This document shows positions 43,440 through 56,157 of a stretch of 64,000 nucleotides of DNA, in pieces. Every line of letters starts with the position of its first letter. Position 1 is the stretch's first letter. Origin of the DNA: Triticum aestivum. Its lineage: Eukaryota; Streptophyta; Magnoliopsida; Poales; Poaceae. The stretch lies in assembly GCF_018294505.1 (NCBI RefSeq), contig NC_057802.1:549224353-549288352 (forward strand). Direction: 5' to 3'. Made by a program: the position numbers and the translations under genes. Below the pieces are notes generated by a model that worked only from the letters and a program-made list of their open reading frames with translations, searched no databases and was not told the DNA's origin.

Positions 43440-44236
43440 GCATGGCACGTTCAGAATTTTAACGAGCGCTCCTTCGGAAGCCTCGTAACGATCAGCGCCA
43501 CTTGGCGCGCTCTCAGCCATTCACCACATGTCGCGCTCTAGGCGCTCCCTTCGGATTTTATTTTTTTATTTTTCCGCACGCGTTTTCGGCTTTTTAAACG
43601 GTTTTTTTGGGTTTTTTCAGCGTTTTCCACCGGTCTTCATTAGCTTTTCAATCAAAAGAAAAAATTTGATAAAAAAACACGAAAAAACGCGCTTTTTTTC
43701 CTTTCGCGAGAGTCACGACCGTGCCTCTCGGAAAGGAAAAGAAACACGTTTTTTGTTTTTTTCCTTTCGCGAGAATCACGGTTTTGCTTCCGCAAGAGGC
43801 ACAGTTGTGCTTTAACGACAGTCACGGCCGTGCCTCCTCGGAAACGGAAGAAAAACACGTTTTCTCTTTTTATTTTTCCTTCCGCGAGAGTCACGGTTTT
43901 GCTTCCGCGAGAGGCACGGTTGTGATTTCATGAGAGGCACGGGCGTGCCTCTTTCGGAAAGGGGAAAAACCCATGCTCCCGGTTCGGTTTTTTCGTCCGG
44001 TTTTTTCGTGAAAAAAAAGTTCATCAAAACCTATCAACATAGCATTTAGTTTTGAAGATGTCGACGCGAGGAATCCAACGGTGAAAGCGGTTCGAGATTT
44101 GGACGCACGGTTTGAGAGATAATTTTTTTTGAATAAACGGATCTACGAAAAAAGGGAAAACTCCCAAGTTGCGATAAGTGGCACGCTGCATGTGCGCCAC
44201 TTGTCGCAACCAGGGGAATTGGAGTGATCTTTGCAA
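43440..44236. mobile_element. Non-coding transposon-like repeat with CGCGAGAGTCACGG array
   Basis: Three to four imperfect units contain TTCGCGAGAGTCACG and GCTTCCGC(A/G)AGAGGCAC (43700-43960). GTCGACGCGAGGAATCCAAC and a CGCCACTTGTCGCAACC end follow. The whole looks like a common Triticeae DNA-transposon-derived repeat. Borders and target duplication are not resolved, and frames here are compositional. Confidence 0.5.
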
Positions 44237-44249
44237 CGAGTACTCCTCA

Positions 44250-45268
44250 ATTAGTGATTTCGATTTTCTATCGTGACAGACCCGCGGATTTCTGTCGAGG
44301 AGGCCTCTATTGACTTAGAGCGCCTCGCTTTTAGGCGCTCGTTCGGCCCACCGGAGCAGGAGCCTTGGCTCATGCTGCTTGACTGCGTTTCCCTCAACCC
44401 CCCGGACATCGACCACTCTCAGGACCATATGGCCTCGCACCTCGCCTCTTCCGGCCGTTTCTCCACGAAATCGCTTTACCAGGCGATTGCGGCGTCTCCC
44501 GGCCTGGAATCCCTCATGCAGATTTGGCCCATTCAGCTGCCACTTAAGATCGAGATTGTTGTGACAATGGATTCGTGGACGTGTTCCTTCTGGGGTGGAG
44601 GTCCTCGCCATGTCCATGTAGATGGATTGTGCATGCTATGTGAGACCGAGGAAGATTCCAATCATTTTTTCTTCACTTGTGTAATGACACAATTCCTTTG
44701 GAGCTGCTTCCGAGAGGTGGTCCCCGAAAGATGGTGCAACACCAACTTCCCAGACCTCTTCGACGAGCTTTAGACCTCCCCTCCGAGCTCACACCGCTAT
44801 AAGTGGTTGACCATTGGTGTGCTTGCGTGGACCCTGTGGGCGATTCACAACAAGCTGATTGCATGGACCCTGAGACTTCCTAGTGACGCTCTATACAAAA
44901 TGTGTGGCTATTTGCAGATTTGGCGGCCGCTTAGCCATGCCACGGATCTAGACGCCATCGACATCTACATTGCTGATCTTCGGACGTTGGCTCATCACTT
45001 GGCGCCGCTGCTCCCCACTCCACCACCTGAGCCGGATTAGATGTCCGCTTCACCGACTCGTCGAGGCTCGGCTTCGGCCGTCCTCCTGTTATTTATGTTC
45101 TCTTGGGCTTCTTGAGTTGTGCCCTCAGCATCAACCTCTCGTACCTTGTTCGTTTGCTACGTGTGTGGTGTGTGCGTGTGCATGTGTTGTGTTGGATCTT
45201 TGTATGTTGTTGTTTGGCTCTGGTTGTTTGCTTTTATATATAAAGCGGGGTGAAAGCCTTTTTCGGTA
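44250..45268 (+). pseudogene. LINE (L1-type) 3' fragment with zf-RVT domain
   Basis: The frame 44273-44773 gives SGRFSTKSLYQAIAASPGLE and a Cys/His region (CMLCETEEDSNHFFFTC) typical of the zinc-binding domain after plant LINE reverse transcriptases. It shifts near 44570. The C-terminal part (RYKWLTIGVLAWTLWAIHNK) continues after a stop to 45040. The 3' end TATATAAAGCGGGGTGAAAG...CGGTAAAA at 45235-45270 resembles Triticeae LINE tails. The element is 5'-truncated and lacks endonuclease and RT. Confidence 0.78.
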
Positions 45269-45600
45269 AAAATCAAATTCCGACATTCACGCAAGTAACC
45301 TAATTGGTTTGGAGTAGTTAATTTTCAATTAGTACAGTTCAATTCCGTCACTGCCTTCGTGAATTGATTGTCGCGCTGGTACACCGTCAAGCGACCAGCG
45401 ATTGGTTCGCGGGTTATAGGGATGTGTGTGTGTGGCGGGGGGTGGCGGAGCAGGCGATTAGGTTGGGGCTAGGGTGGGCGGATCTTTTGAGGAGGAAGAA
45501 GGTCTTGTAGCCGTTGGATTTCAATATAATGGCTGTAGCCACTGAACCAAAAAAATTAGGTGCATGCATAATAGTTGCCCCCATGGATTTCATGTGTGAA
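45269..45600. other. Unassigned DNA between LINE fragments
   Basis: Contains a (GT)n-like stretch and an A-rich end (CTGAACCAAAAAAATT, 45543-45558), possibly the tail of another retroposon. No coding signature. Confidence 0.35.
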
Positions 45601-46575
45601 CAATTTCAGCGCAGAGTTCTTCTAACAGCCAAGGACATGCCATTAAGACTCCACACCTAAATATTTCCATTCACACATCATTCTTGAGCATGAACAAGAT
45701 ATTTTACATATTACATGGAAGTGTAAACGAAAGGATAGGTAGTCATGCCACAGACCGGCATGAACCTTGTGATCAACAATTCTCAATATGTTTGACCACA
45801 TAGTCGGATCAATCTTCGTATTTGAGATGACAGTTGGCATCAAACTTGGTGAGCAGCAAGACATGAGAAGAATGGGTGATAACAATCTTCAAGTGTTGAG
45901 TTGCACCTAGGATAGAACACATATATTATCTAGCAAGGTTTTGTGGCGAAGATATTTCCTTGTGTTTAATTAACCAGTCAGGTAGAGGAACAAACATAAG
46001 ATCTTCACCTCCTATGGCACCTGCAAGTCCAAGAGAGTTCTAACATCTATGCACGACGAAATAATGATCCACTGCAGGATCTTAAGGAAGATGGCTCATT
46101 GGTTGCAGTTACAGTTAGCCAATTATGTAAGTCAACATCGATTCCATCCTCTAAAATTTTGTCTACCATGGAATGCTAATGAAGGTGGTGTGTTAATAGG
46201 GCAGAGCATGTTGTGGCTAGTAGCTTTGGCAAAGGTCCGACGATCCAACCATAAGAAGGTAGATTTGTTACTCCCAATCTTGCATCGAGAGATAAGCCTA
46301 AGTTTATCGACGTGTTTGTGTATGAGTTTAGGTAGGTATGAAGCATCTTCACCATAGGACATGGGTAGTGGCGCGTGGTTTTGAACCCAATCTTTCCACG
46401 GTAGGTTTGGGGAATGTGAAAAAATGTATGGGTGAATTTGAACATAAGGAAAACATTTTGCACTAGAATGTTTTTGACACCTAAACCACGTGCACCTTTG
46501 GGTGTACAATCTTTGTTCAACATAGTCGTATCAAGCTTAAGGTAATCATGATCTGTTGAGTGTTTGATAAACATG
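45600..46575 (-). pseudogene. LINE ORF2 fragment, minus strand
   Basis: The frame 46574-46176 encodes KDCTPKGARGLGVKNILVQN and LGVTNLPSYGWIVGPLPKLL, matching the conserved region between RT and zf-RVT in plant LINEs (PK..GGLGI.. and SFW.D.W...PL). Sequence downstream to about 45600 continues in broken frames. No RT catalytic box is present. Confidence 0.65.
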
Positions 46576-46579
46576 AGTC

Positions 46580-46842
46580 ATGAGGAAATATTTATGAAAT
46601 AGTTTCAATAATATTTGAAATAGTTTCGGGAGGAACCGGAAGCGTTTCGGGGTCATTGGAAGGGTTTCGGGGTTTATCGGGCAATATCAGGTATTACCGA
46701 TAAATAATATATAGGTGAAAAATGTTTCCGAAGATGTTAAATTAATAATAAAAGGCTCTAATAATAGTTAGAAGGCTTTTATATTTTAATTAATATCAAT
46801 GGGCCTTAAAAGCCCTAGTGGTGGAAAGGATATTGGGCCACT
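46580..46842 (+). mobile_element. Copia LTR (outer element B), left part
   Basis: Contains GTTTCGGGAGGAACCGGAAG and TATTGGGCC words typical of BARE/Angela-like LTR middles. It is continued at 52656-53124 after the nested copia element. The true LTR start is absent. Confidence 0.65.
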
Positions 46843-47129
46843 TGAAGGAAATATGCCCTATATTGAGCGTGAATCATATAGTAGATATGATCAACATAGT
46901 GATGTTCACCATTGAAACTACTCCATCTCACGTGATGATCGGACATGGTTTAGTTGATATGGATCACGTGATCACTTAGAGGATTAGAGGGATGTCTATC
47001 TAAGTGGGAGTTCTTAAGTAATATGATTAAATTGAACTTTAATTTATCATGAACTTAGTCCTGGTAGTATTAGCATATCTATGTTGTAGATCAATAGCTC
47101 GCGTTTAGCTCCCCTGTTTTATTTTTGAT

Positions 47130-48056
47130 ATGTTCCTAGAGAAAACTAAGTTGAAAGATGTTCGTAGCAATGATGCGGATTGGATCCATGATCTGAGGAT
47201 TATCCTCATTGTTGCACAGAATAATTATGTCCTTGATGCACCACTAGGTGACAGACCTATTGCAGGAGCAGATGCAGACGTTATGAACGTCTTGACAAAA
47301 ACTCGGTATGATGACTACTTGATAGTTTAGTGCACCATGCTTTACGGCTTAGAACTGGGACTTCAAAAATGTTTTGAACACCACGGAGCATATAAGATGT
47401 TCGAAGAGTTGAAATTGGTATTTCATCTCATGCCCGTGTCGAGAGGTATGAGACCTCTGACAGTACTTTGCCTACAAGATGGAGGAGAATAGCTCAACCA
47501 GTGAGCATGTGATCATAATGTCTGAGTACTACAATTGCTTGAATCAAGTGGGAGTTTATCTTCCAGATAAGATAGCGATTGACAGAATTCTCTAGTCACT
47601 ATCACAAAGTTACTAGAACTTCATGATGAACTATAAAATGCAAGGGATGACGTAAACGATTCCCGAGCTCTTCGTGATGCTGAAATCGACGAAGGTAGAA
47701 ATCAAGAAAAGCATCAAGTGTTGATGGTTGACAAGACCACTAGTTTCAAGAAAAGGGCAAAGGGAAGAAGGGGAACTTCAAGAAGAACGGCAAGCAAGTT
47801 GTTGCTCAAGTGAAGAAGCCCAAATCTGGACCTAAGCCTGAGACTAAGTGCTTCTACTGCAAAGGGATTGGTCACTGGAAGCGGAACTACCCCAAGTATT
47901 TGGCTGATAAGAAAGGATGGCAAAGTAAACAAAGGTATATTTGATATACATGTTATTGATGTGTACTTTACTAGTGTTCATAGCAACCCCTCGGTATTTG
48001 ATACTAGTTCAGTTGCTAAGATTAGTAACTCGAATCGGGAGTTGCAGAAGGAATAG
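47130..48056 (+). pseudogene. gag: Copia A gag relic with zinc knuckle
   Basis: Reads KLKDVRSNDADWIHDLRIIL in one frame, then many stops. A knuckle-like CFYCKGIGHWKRNYPKY follows near 47850, whose last Cys is replaced by Tyr. About 900 bp is recognisable and no intact Gag remains. Confidence 0.7.
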
Positions 48057-48212
48057 AGACTAGTTAAGGGTGAAGTGACGATGTGTGTTAGAAGTAGTTC
48101 CAAGATTGATATGATCATCATCGCACTCCCTATACTTTCGGGATTAGTGTTGAACCTAAATAAATGTTATTTGGTGTTTGTGTTAAGCATGAATATGATT
48201 TGATCATGTTTA

Positions 48213-50622
48213 TTGCAATACGGTTATTCATTTAAGCTAGAGAATAATTGTTGTTCTGTTTACATGAATAAAACCTTCTATGGTCATACACCCAATGAAA
48301 ATGGTTTGTTGGATCTCGGTCGTAGTGATACACATATTCATAATATTGAAGCCAAAAGATGCAAAGTTAATAATGATAGTGCAACTTATTTGTGGCACTG
48401 TCGTTTAGGTCATATTGGTGTAAAGCGCATGAAGAAAGTCCATGCTGATGGGCTTTTGGAATCACTTGATTATGAATCAGTTGATGCTTGCGAACCATGC
48501 CTCATGGGCAAGATGACTAAGACTCCGTTCTCCGGAACAATGGAGCAAGCAACAGACTTGTTGGAAATAATACATACCGATGTATGCGGTCCAATCAGTG
48601 ATGAGGCTCACGGCGGGTATCATTGTTTTCTAACCTTCACAGATGATTTGAGCAGATATGTGTATATTTACTTGATGAAACACAAGTCTGAAACACTTGA
48701 AAAAGTTCAAAGATTTTCAGAGTGAAGGAGAGAATCATCGTAACAAGAAAAAAAAGAGGTTTCTACGATATGATCGTAGAGGCAAATATTTGAGTTACGA
48801 GTTTGGCCTTCAATTAAAACAATGTGGAATAGTTTCACAAACTCATGCCACCTGGAACACCACAGCATAATGGTGTATCCGAACGTCATAACCGTACTTT
48901 ATTGGATATAGTGCAATCTATGATGTCTCTTACCGACTTACCACTATCGTTTTGGGGTTATGCATTAGAGATGACACAGTATGGATTGTGGTTTAGCAAG
49001 AAACCGAAGCTGTCGTTTCTTAAAATTTCGGGTTGTGATGCTTATGTGAAAATGTTTCAACCTAATAAGCTCGAACCCAAATCGGAGAAGTACATCTTCA
49101 TAGGATACCCAAAAGAAACTGTTGGGTACACCTTCTATCACAGATCCAAAGGCAAAAATTCTTTGTTGCTAAGAATGGATCCTTTCTAGAGAAGGAGTTT
49201 CTCTCGAAAGAAGTGAGTGGGAGGAAACTAGAACTTGATGAGGTAACTGTACCTGCTCCCTTATTGGAAAGTAGTTCATCGCAGAAATCTGTTCTTGTGA
49301 CTCCTACACCAATTAGTGAGGAAGGTAATGATGATGATCATGAAACTTCAGATCAAGTTACTACAGAACTTCGTAGATCAATCAGAGTGAGATCCGCACC
49401 AGAGTGGTACGGTAATCCTGTTCTGGAGGTCATGTTACTTGACCATGACGAACCTACGAACTATGAGGAAGCGATGATGAGCCCAGATTCCGCGAAATGG
49501 CTTGAGGCCATGAAATCTGAGATGGGATCCATGTATGAGAACAAAGTGTGGACTTTGGTTGACTTGCCTGATGATCGGCAAGCCATAGAAAATAAATGGA
49601 TCTTCAAAAGGAAGACGGATGCTGATAGTAGTGTTACTATCCACAAAGCTAGAATTGTCGCAAAAAGGTTTTCGACAAGTTCAAGGTGTTGACTACGATG
49701 AGATTTTCTCACTCGTAGAGATGCTTAAGTCTGTCCGAATCATGTTAGCAATTACCGCATTTTATGAAATCTGGCAAATGGATAAACAAAACTGCATTCC
49801 TTAATGGATTTATTAAAGAAGAGTTGTATATGATGCAACCAGAAGGTTTTGGCAATCCTAAAGGTGCTAACAAAATATGCAAGCTCCAGCGATCCATCTA
49901 TGGACTGGTGCAAGCATCTCGAAGTTGGAATATACGCTTTGATAAATTGATCAAAGCATATAGTTTTATACAGACTTGCGGTGAAGCCTGTATTTATAAG
50001 AAAGTGAGTGGGAGCAGTACAACATTTCTGATAAGTATATGTGAATGACATATTGTTGATCGAAAATAATGTAGAATTATTCTGCAAAGCATAAAGGAGT
50101 GTTTGAAAGGAGTTTTTCAACGAAAGACCTCGGTGAAGCTGCTTACATATTGAGCATCAAGATCTATAGAGATAGATCAAGACGCTTGATAAGTTTTTTC
50201 AATGAGTACATACCTTGACAAGATTTTGAAGTAGTTCAAAATGGAACAATCAAAGAAAGAGTTCTTGCCTATGGTACAAGGTGTGAAATTGAGTAAAGAC
50301 TCAAAACCCGACCACAGCAGAAGATAGAAAGAGAATGAAAGTCATCCCCTATGCCTCAGCCATAGGTTCTATAAAGTATGCCATGCTGTGTACCAGATCT
50401 ATTTTATACCCTACACTAATTTTGGCAAGGGAGTACAATAGTGATCTAGGAATAGATCACTGGACAGCGGTCAAATTTATCCTTAGTGGAATAAGGATAT
50501 GTTTCTCGATTATGGAGGTGACAAAAAGGTTCGTCGTAAAGGGTTGCGTCGATGCAAGTTTTGACACTGATCTGGATGACTCTAAGTCTCAATCTAGGCA
50601 TATTGAAAGTGGGAGCTATTAG
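48213..50622 (+). pseudogene. pol: Copia A pol relic (integrase, RT, RNase H)
   Basis: 48213-48722 encodes the pre-integrase HHCC region (LWHCRLGHIGVKRMKK, CEPCLMGKM) and the integrase core start (IIHTDVCGPI, FTDDLSRYVYIYL). 48845-49189 has GTPQHNGVSERHNRTLLDIV (third catalytic region). 49440-49680 starts RT (WLEAMKSEMGSMYENKVWTL, KWIFKRK), and 49690-50040 continues it with GFRQVQGVDYDEIF and SIYGLVQASRSWN. 50335-50622 is RNase H-like (PYASAIGSIKYAML, KGCVDASFDTD). At least five frame changes or stops separate the blocks. The RT catalytic YVDD region near 50040 is degraded. Confidence 0.85.
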
Positions 50623-50921
50623 CTAGAGTAGCTCCGTGCAGAGCATTGTAAACATAGAAATTTGCAAAATACTTACGGATCTAAATGTGACAGACCCGTT
50701 GACTAAAATTCTCTCACAAGCAAAACATGATCACACCTTAGTACTCTTTGGGTGTTAATCACATAGCGATGTGAACTAGATTACTGACTCTAGTAAACCC
50801 TTTGGATGTTGGTCACATGTCGATGTGAACTATGGGTGTTAACCACATAAAGATGTGAACCATTGATGTTAAATCACATGGCGATGTGAACTAGATTATG
50901 ACTCTAGTGCAAGTGGGAGAC

Positions 50922-52650
50922 TGAAGGAAATATGCCCCAGAGGCAATAATAAAGTTATTATTTATTTCCTTATATCATGATAAATGCTTATTATTCATGT
51001 TAGAATTGTATTAACCGAAAACATGATACATGTGTGAATACATAGACAAACAAAGTGTCACTAGTATGCCTCTACTTGACTAGCTCGTTGATCAAAGATG
51101 GTTATGTTTCCTAGCCATAGACATGAGTTGTCATTTGATTAACGGGATCACATCATTAGGAGAATGATGTGATTGACTTGACCCATTCCGTTAGCTTAGC
51201 ACTTGATCGTTTAGTATGTTGCTATTGCTTTCATCATGACTTATACATGTTCCTATGAGTATGAGATTATGCAACTCCTGTTTACCGGAGGAACACTTTG
51301 TGTGCTACCAAACGTCACAACGTAACTGGGTGATTATAAAGGTGCTCTACAGGTGTCTCCAAAGGTACTTGTTGGGTTGGCGTATTTCGAGATTAGGATT
51401 TGTCACTCCGATTGTCGGAGAGGTATCTCTGGGCCCACTCGGTAATGCACATCACTATAAGCTTGCAAGCATTGTAACTAATGAGTTAGTTGCGGGATGA
51501 TGTATTATGGAACGAGTAAAGAGACTTGCCGGTAACGAGATTGAACTAGGTATTGAGATACCGATGATCGAATCTCGGGCAAGTAACATACCGATGACAA
51601 AGGGAACAACGTATGTTGTTATGCGGTTTGACCGATAAAGATCTTCGTACAATATGTAGGAGCCAATATGAGCATCCAGATTCCGCTATTTGTTATTGAC
51701 CGGAGACATGTCTCGGTCATGTCTACATATTTCTCGAACCCGTAGGGTTCGCACGCTTAAAGTTTCGGTGACGATTGTATTATGAGTTTTTGTGTTTTGA
51801 TGTACCGAAGGTAGTTCAGAGTCCCGGATGAGATCGGAGACATGACGAGGAGTCTTGAAATGGTCGAGACGTAAAGATCGATATATTGGACGACTATATT
51901 CGGACATCGGAAAGGTTCCGAGTGATTCGGGTATTTTCGGAGTACCGGGGAGTTACGGGAATTCACCGGGAGAAGTATTGGGCCTTATTGGGCCATACGG
52001 GAACAAAGGAGAGAGGCCAAAAGGAAGGAGGCGCGCGCCCCCCCTCTAGTCCGAATTGGACAAGGGGTGCAGCCCCCTTTTCCTTCTCCCTCTCCCCCTC
52101 TTTCCTTCTCTCCTACTCCGGAAAGGAAAGGGGAATCCTACTAGGACCTGGAAGTCCTAGTAGGACTCCCCACACTTGGCGCGCCCCCTCTAGGGCCGGC
52201 CTCTCCCTCCCTCCTTTATATACGGGGGCAGGGGGGCACCTCTAGACACAACAATTGATCTCTTGATCTCTTAGCCGTGTGCGGTGCCCCCCTCCATCAT
52301 AATCCACCTCGATCATATCGTAGCGGTGCTTAGGCGAAGCCCTGCGTCGGTAGCATCATCATCACCGTCATCACGCCGTCGTGCTGATGGAACTCTACCT
52401 CGAAGCTCTGCTGGATCGGAGTTCGTGGGACGTCATCGAGCTGAACGTGTGCTGAACTCGGAGGTGCCGTGCGTTCGGTACTTGGATCGGTCGGATCGTG
52501 AAGACGTACGACTACATCAACCGCGTTGTCATAACGCTTCTGCTTTCGGTCTACGAGGGTACGTGGACACACTCTCCCCTCTCGTTGCTATGCATCACCA
52601 TGATCCTACGTGTGCGTAGGAAAATTTTGAAATTACTACGTTCCCCAACA
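50922..52650 (+). repeat. 3' LTR of copia A
   Basis: A 1,729-bp LTR from TGAAGGAAATATGCCCCAGA to TACTACGTTCCCCAACA, preceded by the purine tract AAGTGGGAGAC. Contains a TATA-like TTATATA near 52216. Length and termini fit the BARE/WIS/Angela group. Confidence 0.88.
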
Positions 52651-53124
52651 CCACTTGGACCGAATAGGAGTAGCGTCGCCCTTTTCTTCTTGGAGAAGGA
52701 AGGGGAGGCCGAACTGGAGGGGGATTCCCCCCTCCTTGGCTGGCAAAAGGGGGAGGGTTTCCTTCCCCTTGTGGTGCCCCCTCTCCCCTCCCTCCAACCT
52801 ATATATACTCGAGTGTGGTTCTAATCTCCTTCCTCTAATTCTCCGGCGACGATTAGCTCTGGACGGCGAAGCGCTGCCGGATCGTGAAGATCGTACGCTT
52901 ACAACTTGTAGAGAGGCCGTGCTTTTGCTCTTCCATTCGAGGGAGGGGTTTGTGTGATCGTTCATCTACGGTTCTAGAGACTCCAAGTACGATCTACATC
53001 GGCTCGTCTTCTTCCGCTGCAACTCAGAGTTGGTAAAGATCTGATCCAAACCGTTTACTGCATCTTCATAGTTCTCTTGGGTGATCGTAGGGTGATTTTT
53101 TGTTTTCTACTACATTTCCCAACA
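52651..53124 (+). mobile_element. Copia LTR (outer element B), right part
   Basis: Continues 46842 after the target duplication: CCACTTGGACCGAATAGG, TATA-like TATATATAC near 52800, GGACGGCGAAGCGCTGCCGG, ending CTACATTTCCCAACA at 53124. The related phrase GACGGCGAAGCCCTGCCGG recurs in the LTR at 56714-58880. Confidence 0.75.
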
Positions 53125-53424
53125 GTTGCCAGCCGCCGCCTCACTGGCGCACTCCTCTATACTATGTCTACCTGTTGACATGCTTGACATGCTTCTCCCT
53201 CGCTGGACGCTAAGGTTCACCGTCGTTGTGTGTCAGTTATAGACTTTGAGTCATCAAGTCCATCCTTCAGTGTACAAGGAGAGGGAGCATATACATAGAA
53301 CGTACAAATTAAAAAATGAGCTAACGATCAAATCGTGTAGTCGTGCATTCGGGGCTTGAGCCTTGGGCGTGCGTTCCTGCCTGGTCGTTTTCTTACAGCT
53401 GTGGAGAAATACTAGTCTTATTTA

Positions 53425-53588
53425 GACCTTGTACAATGTAAGGTGCTCAAGTTTTTTAACCACCAGCACTTAGCTCTACAAGAGGTGTCTAATTAAGTAT
53501 TTTCTCTCTACAAATAAGCACGATGCTTACAGAAAACTGGTTTATTTCTCTAAGCATCTTCTCTAAGCACATTACATTGTACATGGCC
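53425..53588. mobile_element. Harbinger-type MITE
   Basis: The left end GACCTTGTACAATGTAAGGT and inverted right end GGCCATGTACAATGTAATGT are flanked by TTA (53422-53424, 53589-53591). 164 bp. Confidence 0.85.
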
Positions 53589-54628
53589 TTATAGGGTAGT
53601 CCATGGATCACCTATAGCTACGCAGCTAGGCCCATCAGTTTTCAAATCAAAAAGTGATGCAATTGGGCATAGTCATACCAATAGAGGTAATTAGGAGCAC
53701 ACGGTTGAAGGTGGATCAAGTTAGCGATGCAGCAGTTATGTTGGGAGGAGTTGCTCCCAAGCAATGTTTATGAAAGCACGACCAATTTTTTTCCATAGTT
53801 GGTTAACATCTATTAATAACAACATAAATATCCATTCTAGAAGGAGAATTTCAATTAGAGCCAAGTTATTGACCGTGGACTTATAAACATATCAGCCTCG
53901 TTTTGTCTGAAAGAACTGTTTTTTTTTTGTCCAGGGGTTGTCGCGTTAGATTTAAGCCCCCAATTGTGATTCAGGGCATGGATGCAGGGGGACAATTGAA
54001 GCAAGCTCGTCAAGAAAGGCTTGCTTTAGGAAGGTAGTTTCGGTTGGCTCGTATACATTCGTAGAAATTAATAGCTCTTGCGAGGCTAGGCAGGATGCCA
54101 GGGTTGATAGAGAGTTTCCATTTAGTTAGACGGGATAGAAGATAAGTGATTGGACGAAAGCGTACGCTCAGGACACCACTGGCCGAACCTGTGACATCTT
54201 TATACTCGGATAAGTCAAGCTTGTTGGGGAGAAACATGTGTTTCATTAGGGTCGAGGTTTTAAAATTGTGTTTATCAGGAAAAGGCAATATAAGGTTCGA
54301 AGTAATGAGTTCAGCAAGAATATGAACACATAGTTGTAGTTACTAAATCCCATTTGTTCTTTGCATATAAGGATTTTTTTTCTTTGGTAATTCTAAATCA
54401 GAGTATATCAAACATCTAGTTTGTAGTTATGTAGATGTAGATTTTAAACTGACTTGTAGTTTATTTCCATACACATACACTTTTGAGTAGCCACATGAAG
54501 ATTTTCTACATTTTTTTCCTGTGGGTCTTTTTAATGGTTTAGTAAAAGCTTTACACGTGTAGTTCTATTTTTTTTAGCTTAGATGTAGTTCTAAATTACC
54601 CACCTAGTCATCAATTGATTTATATGTA

Positions 54629-54884
54629 CTTCCTCCGGTCTTTTTTACTTTGCATATAAGATTTGATTGAAGTCAAACTTCGTAAAGTTCGACCAACTAT
54701 ATAGAAAAAAATATCAACATTCACAATACGAAATCAATGTCATCAGATGCGTCACGAATTTAATTTTCATACCATATAACTTTAGTATTATAAATGTTGA
54801 TATTTTTTCATATAAATCTGGTCAAAGTTTACAAAGTTTGACTTGAGAGAATTCTTATAGGCGGAGTATAAGGACCAGAGGGAT
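54629..54884. mobile_element. Stowaway/Mariner-type MITE
   Basis: The left end CTTCCTCCGGTC and inverted right end ATCCCTCTGGTCC are flanked by TA (54627-54628, 54885-54886). The interior is AT-rich with long inverted similarity (AATATCAACATT and AATGTTGATATT). Confidence 0.75.
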
Positions 54885-55209
54885 TACCTCTGCCAAATAT
54901 TTCAAAGTTGCACCATCCCAATCTAAATGAGCTTGTGGGACAATAGCTGCTGTTTTCAAGATTTTCAGAGGGACACCCTGCTCCACCTCTCCAAGATGAA
55001 TGCAACAAACCTCTCATCTGGAATTCTCATGTTAGCATCGTGTTATGCTCTGCACGTGCTCTTGGGTACTAGGACTGCGTTTGGATAACAACCAAAGCTG
55101 GTCCTAGCCACACCAAAACAATCGGCCTGCCCATGAATTTTTGGTACAGCCGCCGCGCAGGAAGAAGACGCCCCGCCGCCGCCTACGCCGCGCAGCCTTT
55201 GGCCGGCGA

Positions 55210-56157
55210 TGTAACACCCCGGATGTAACTTGCCATATTTGTAACTCCGACTCTTGCCATTTCCGGCTATGTGTTATGATTTTCCCTCCGACTCTTTCGT
55301 TTTGTATTTTGTCATGTCATGCATTTCATATCATGTCATCATGTGCATTGCATTGCATACGTGTTCGTCTCTTGCATCCGAGCATTTTCCCCGTTGTCCG
55401 TTTTGCAATCCGGCGCTCCTATCTCCTCCGGCGCATCCCTCTTGTTTTCTGTCGTGTGCGGGTGTCAAACTTTCTCGGAATGGACCGAGGCTTGTCAAGT
55501 GGCCTTATTACACCATCCGGAGACCACCGGTCAAGTTTCATTCCATTTGGAGGTCGTTTGGTACTCCAACGGTTAACCGGGCATCCGCAAAGTCCATTTG
55601 TGTGTGCAGCAAAACCCACCTAAAAACCAGCCCAAAACCCACCAAACTCTCTTCCATGCTCTAGGTCGTTCGATCATGATCGTGTGGGCGAAAACCGCAC
55701 CTCATTTGGAGCCTCCTAGCTCCCTCTACCTATAAATATGTGGGCATCCCGAAATACATCTGCAGTCCAAACCCTACCTTCTTCCACCTCGCGCCCGGAC
55801 GAAATTCCCCGCCGCCGGACGTGTCCGCGCCGCCGTCCCGGACGAATCCCGTGCCGCCACCTGTCCCTGCCGCCGCCGTTCCCACCGCGGGCACGCGAGC
55901 CCAGATCCGGCCCGCGGGGCCTGAACCCCGTCGCCACCCGAGGCGCCTGCCCCGCGCCCGAGGCTCGCCGCCTTCGCCGCCTCCGCGCCGGCGGCTGCGC
56001 CGCCCGCCGCCTGCCGGACCCCGCCGCCTCGCCGGCCCGCCGCGGGTGCCGTCTTCCCCGTCGCCGGCATCCTCCCGCGCCTCCGCCCGCGGCCTCCACT
56101 CCGGCGACCGACGGCGCCACCTCGCCTCCTCCTCCCTCAGGCCGCCGCCCCGCCTCC
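55210..56157 (+). repeat. 5' LTR fragment of element 2
   Basis: Starts TGTAACACCCCGGATGTAAC, has a TATA box TATAAATA at 55731-55738 and a GC-rich downstream part. It ends abruptly at about 56157, where copia sequence begins. GC-rich frames (55738-56160 and antisense) are compositional. Confidence 0.85.
55731..55738 (+). promoter_or_regulatory. TATA box in element 2 5' LTR
   Basis: TATAAATA in the context CTCTACCTATAAATATGTGG, identical in the 3' LTR (63644-63651). Confidence 0.6.

Larger units (their letters stand above)
46843..52650 (+). mobile_element. Nested copia retrotransposon A (BARE/Angela-like), decayed
   Basis: Flanked by the 5-bp direct repeat CCACT (46838-46842 and 52651-52655), with both ends starting or ending in LTR sequence (TGAAGGAAATATGCCC and CCCCAACA). 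It contains gag, protease/integrase and RT-RNaseH relics in copia order and a full 3' LTR, but its 5' LTR is reduced to about 18 bp. It is inserted in copia LTR B. Confidence 0.88.
53125..55209. other. Unassigned DNA with MITEs
   Basis: No intact gene. The minus-strand frame 54288-54010 (LLSRLTKWKLSINPGILPSL) and the antisense of 54890-55017 look coding-like, but I cannot name a family. The stretch 54300-54628 is AT-rich and featureless. 55145-55205 is GC-rich just before element 2. Confidence 0.5.

Noticed and set aside
45360..45440. Possible SINE with Pol III B-box-like GGTTCGCGGG
   Set aside because: No convincing A box at the right spacing, no clear tail or target duplication.
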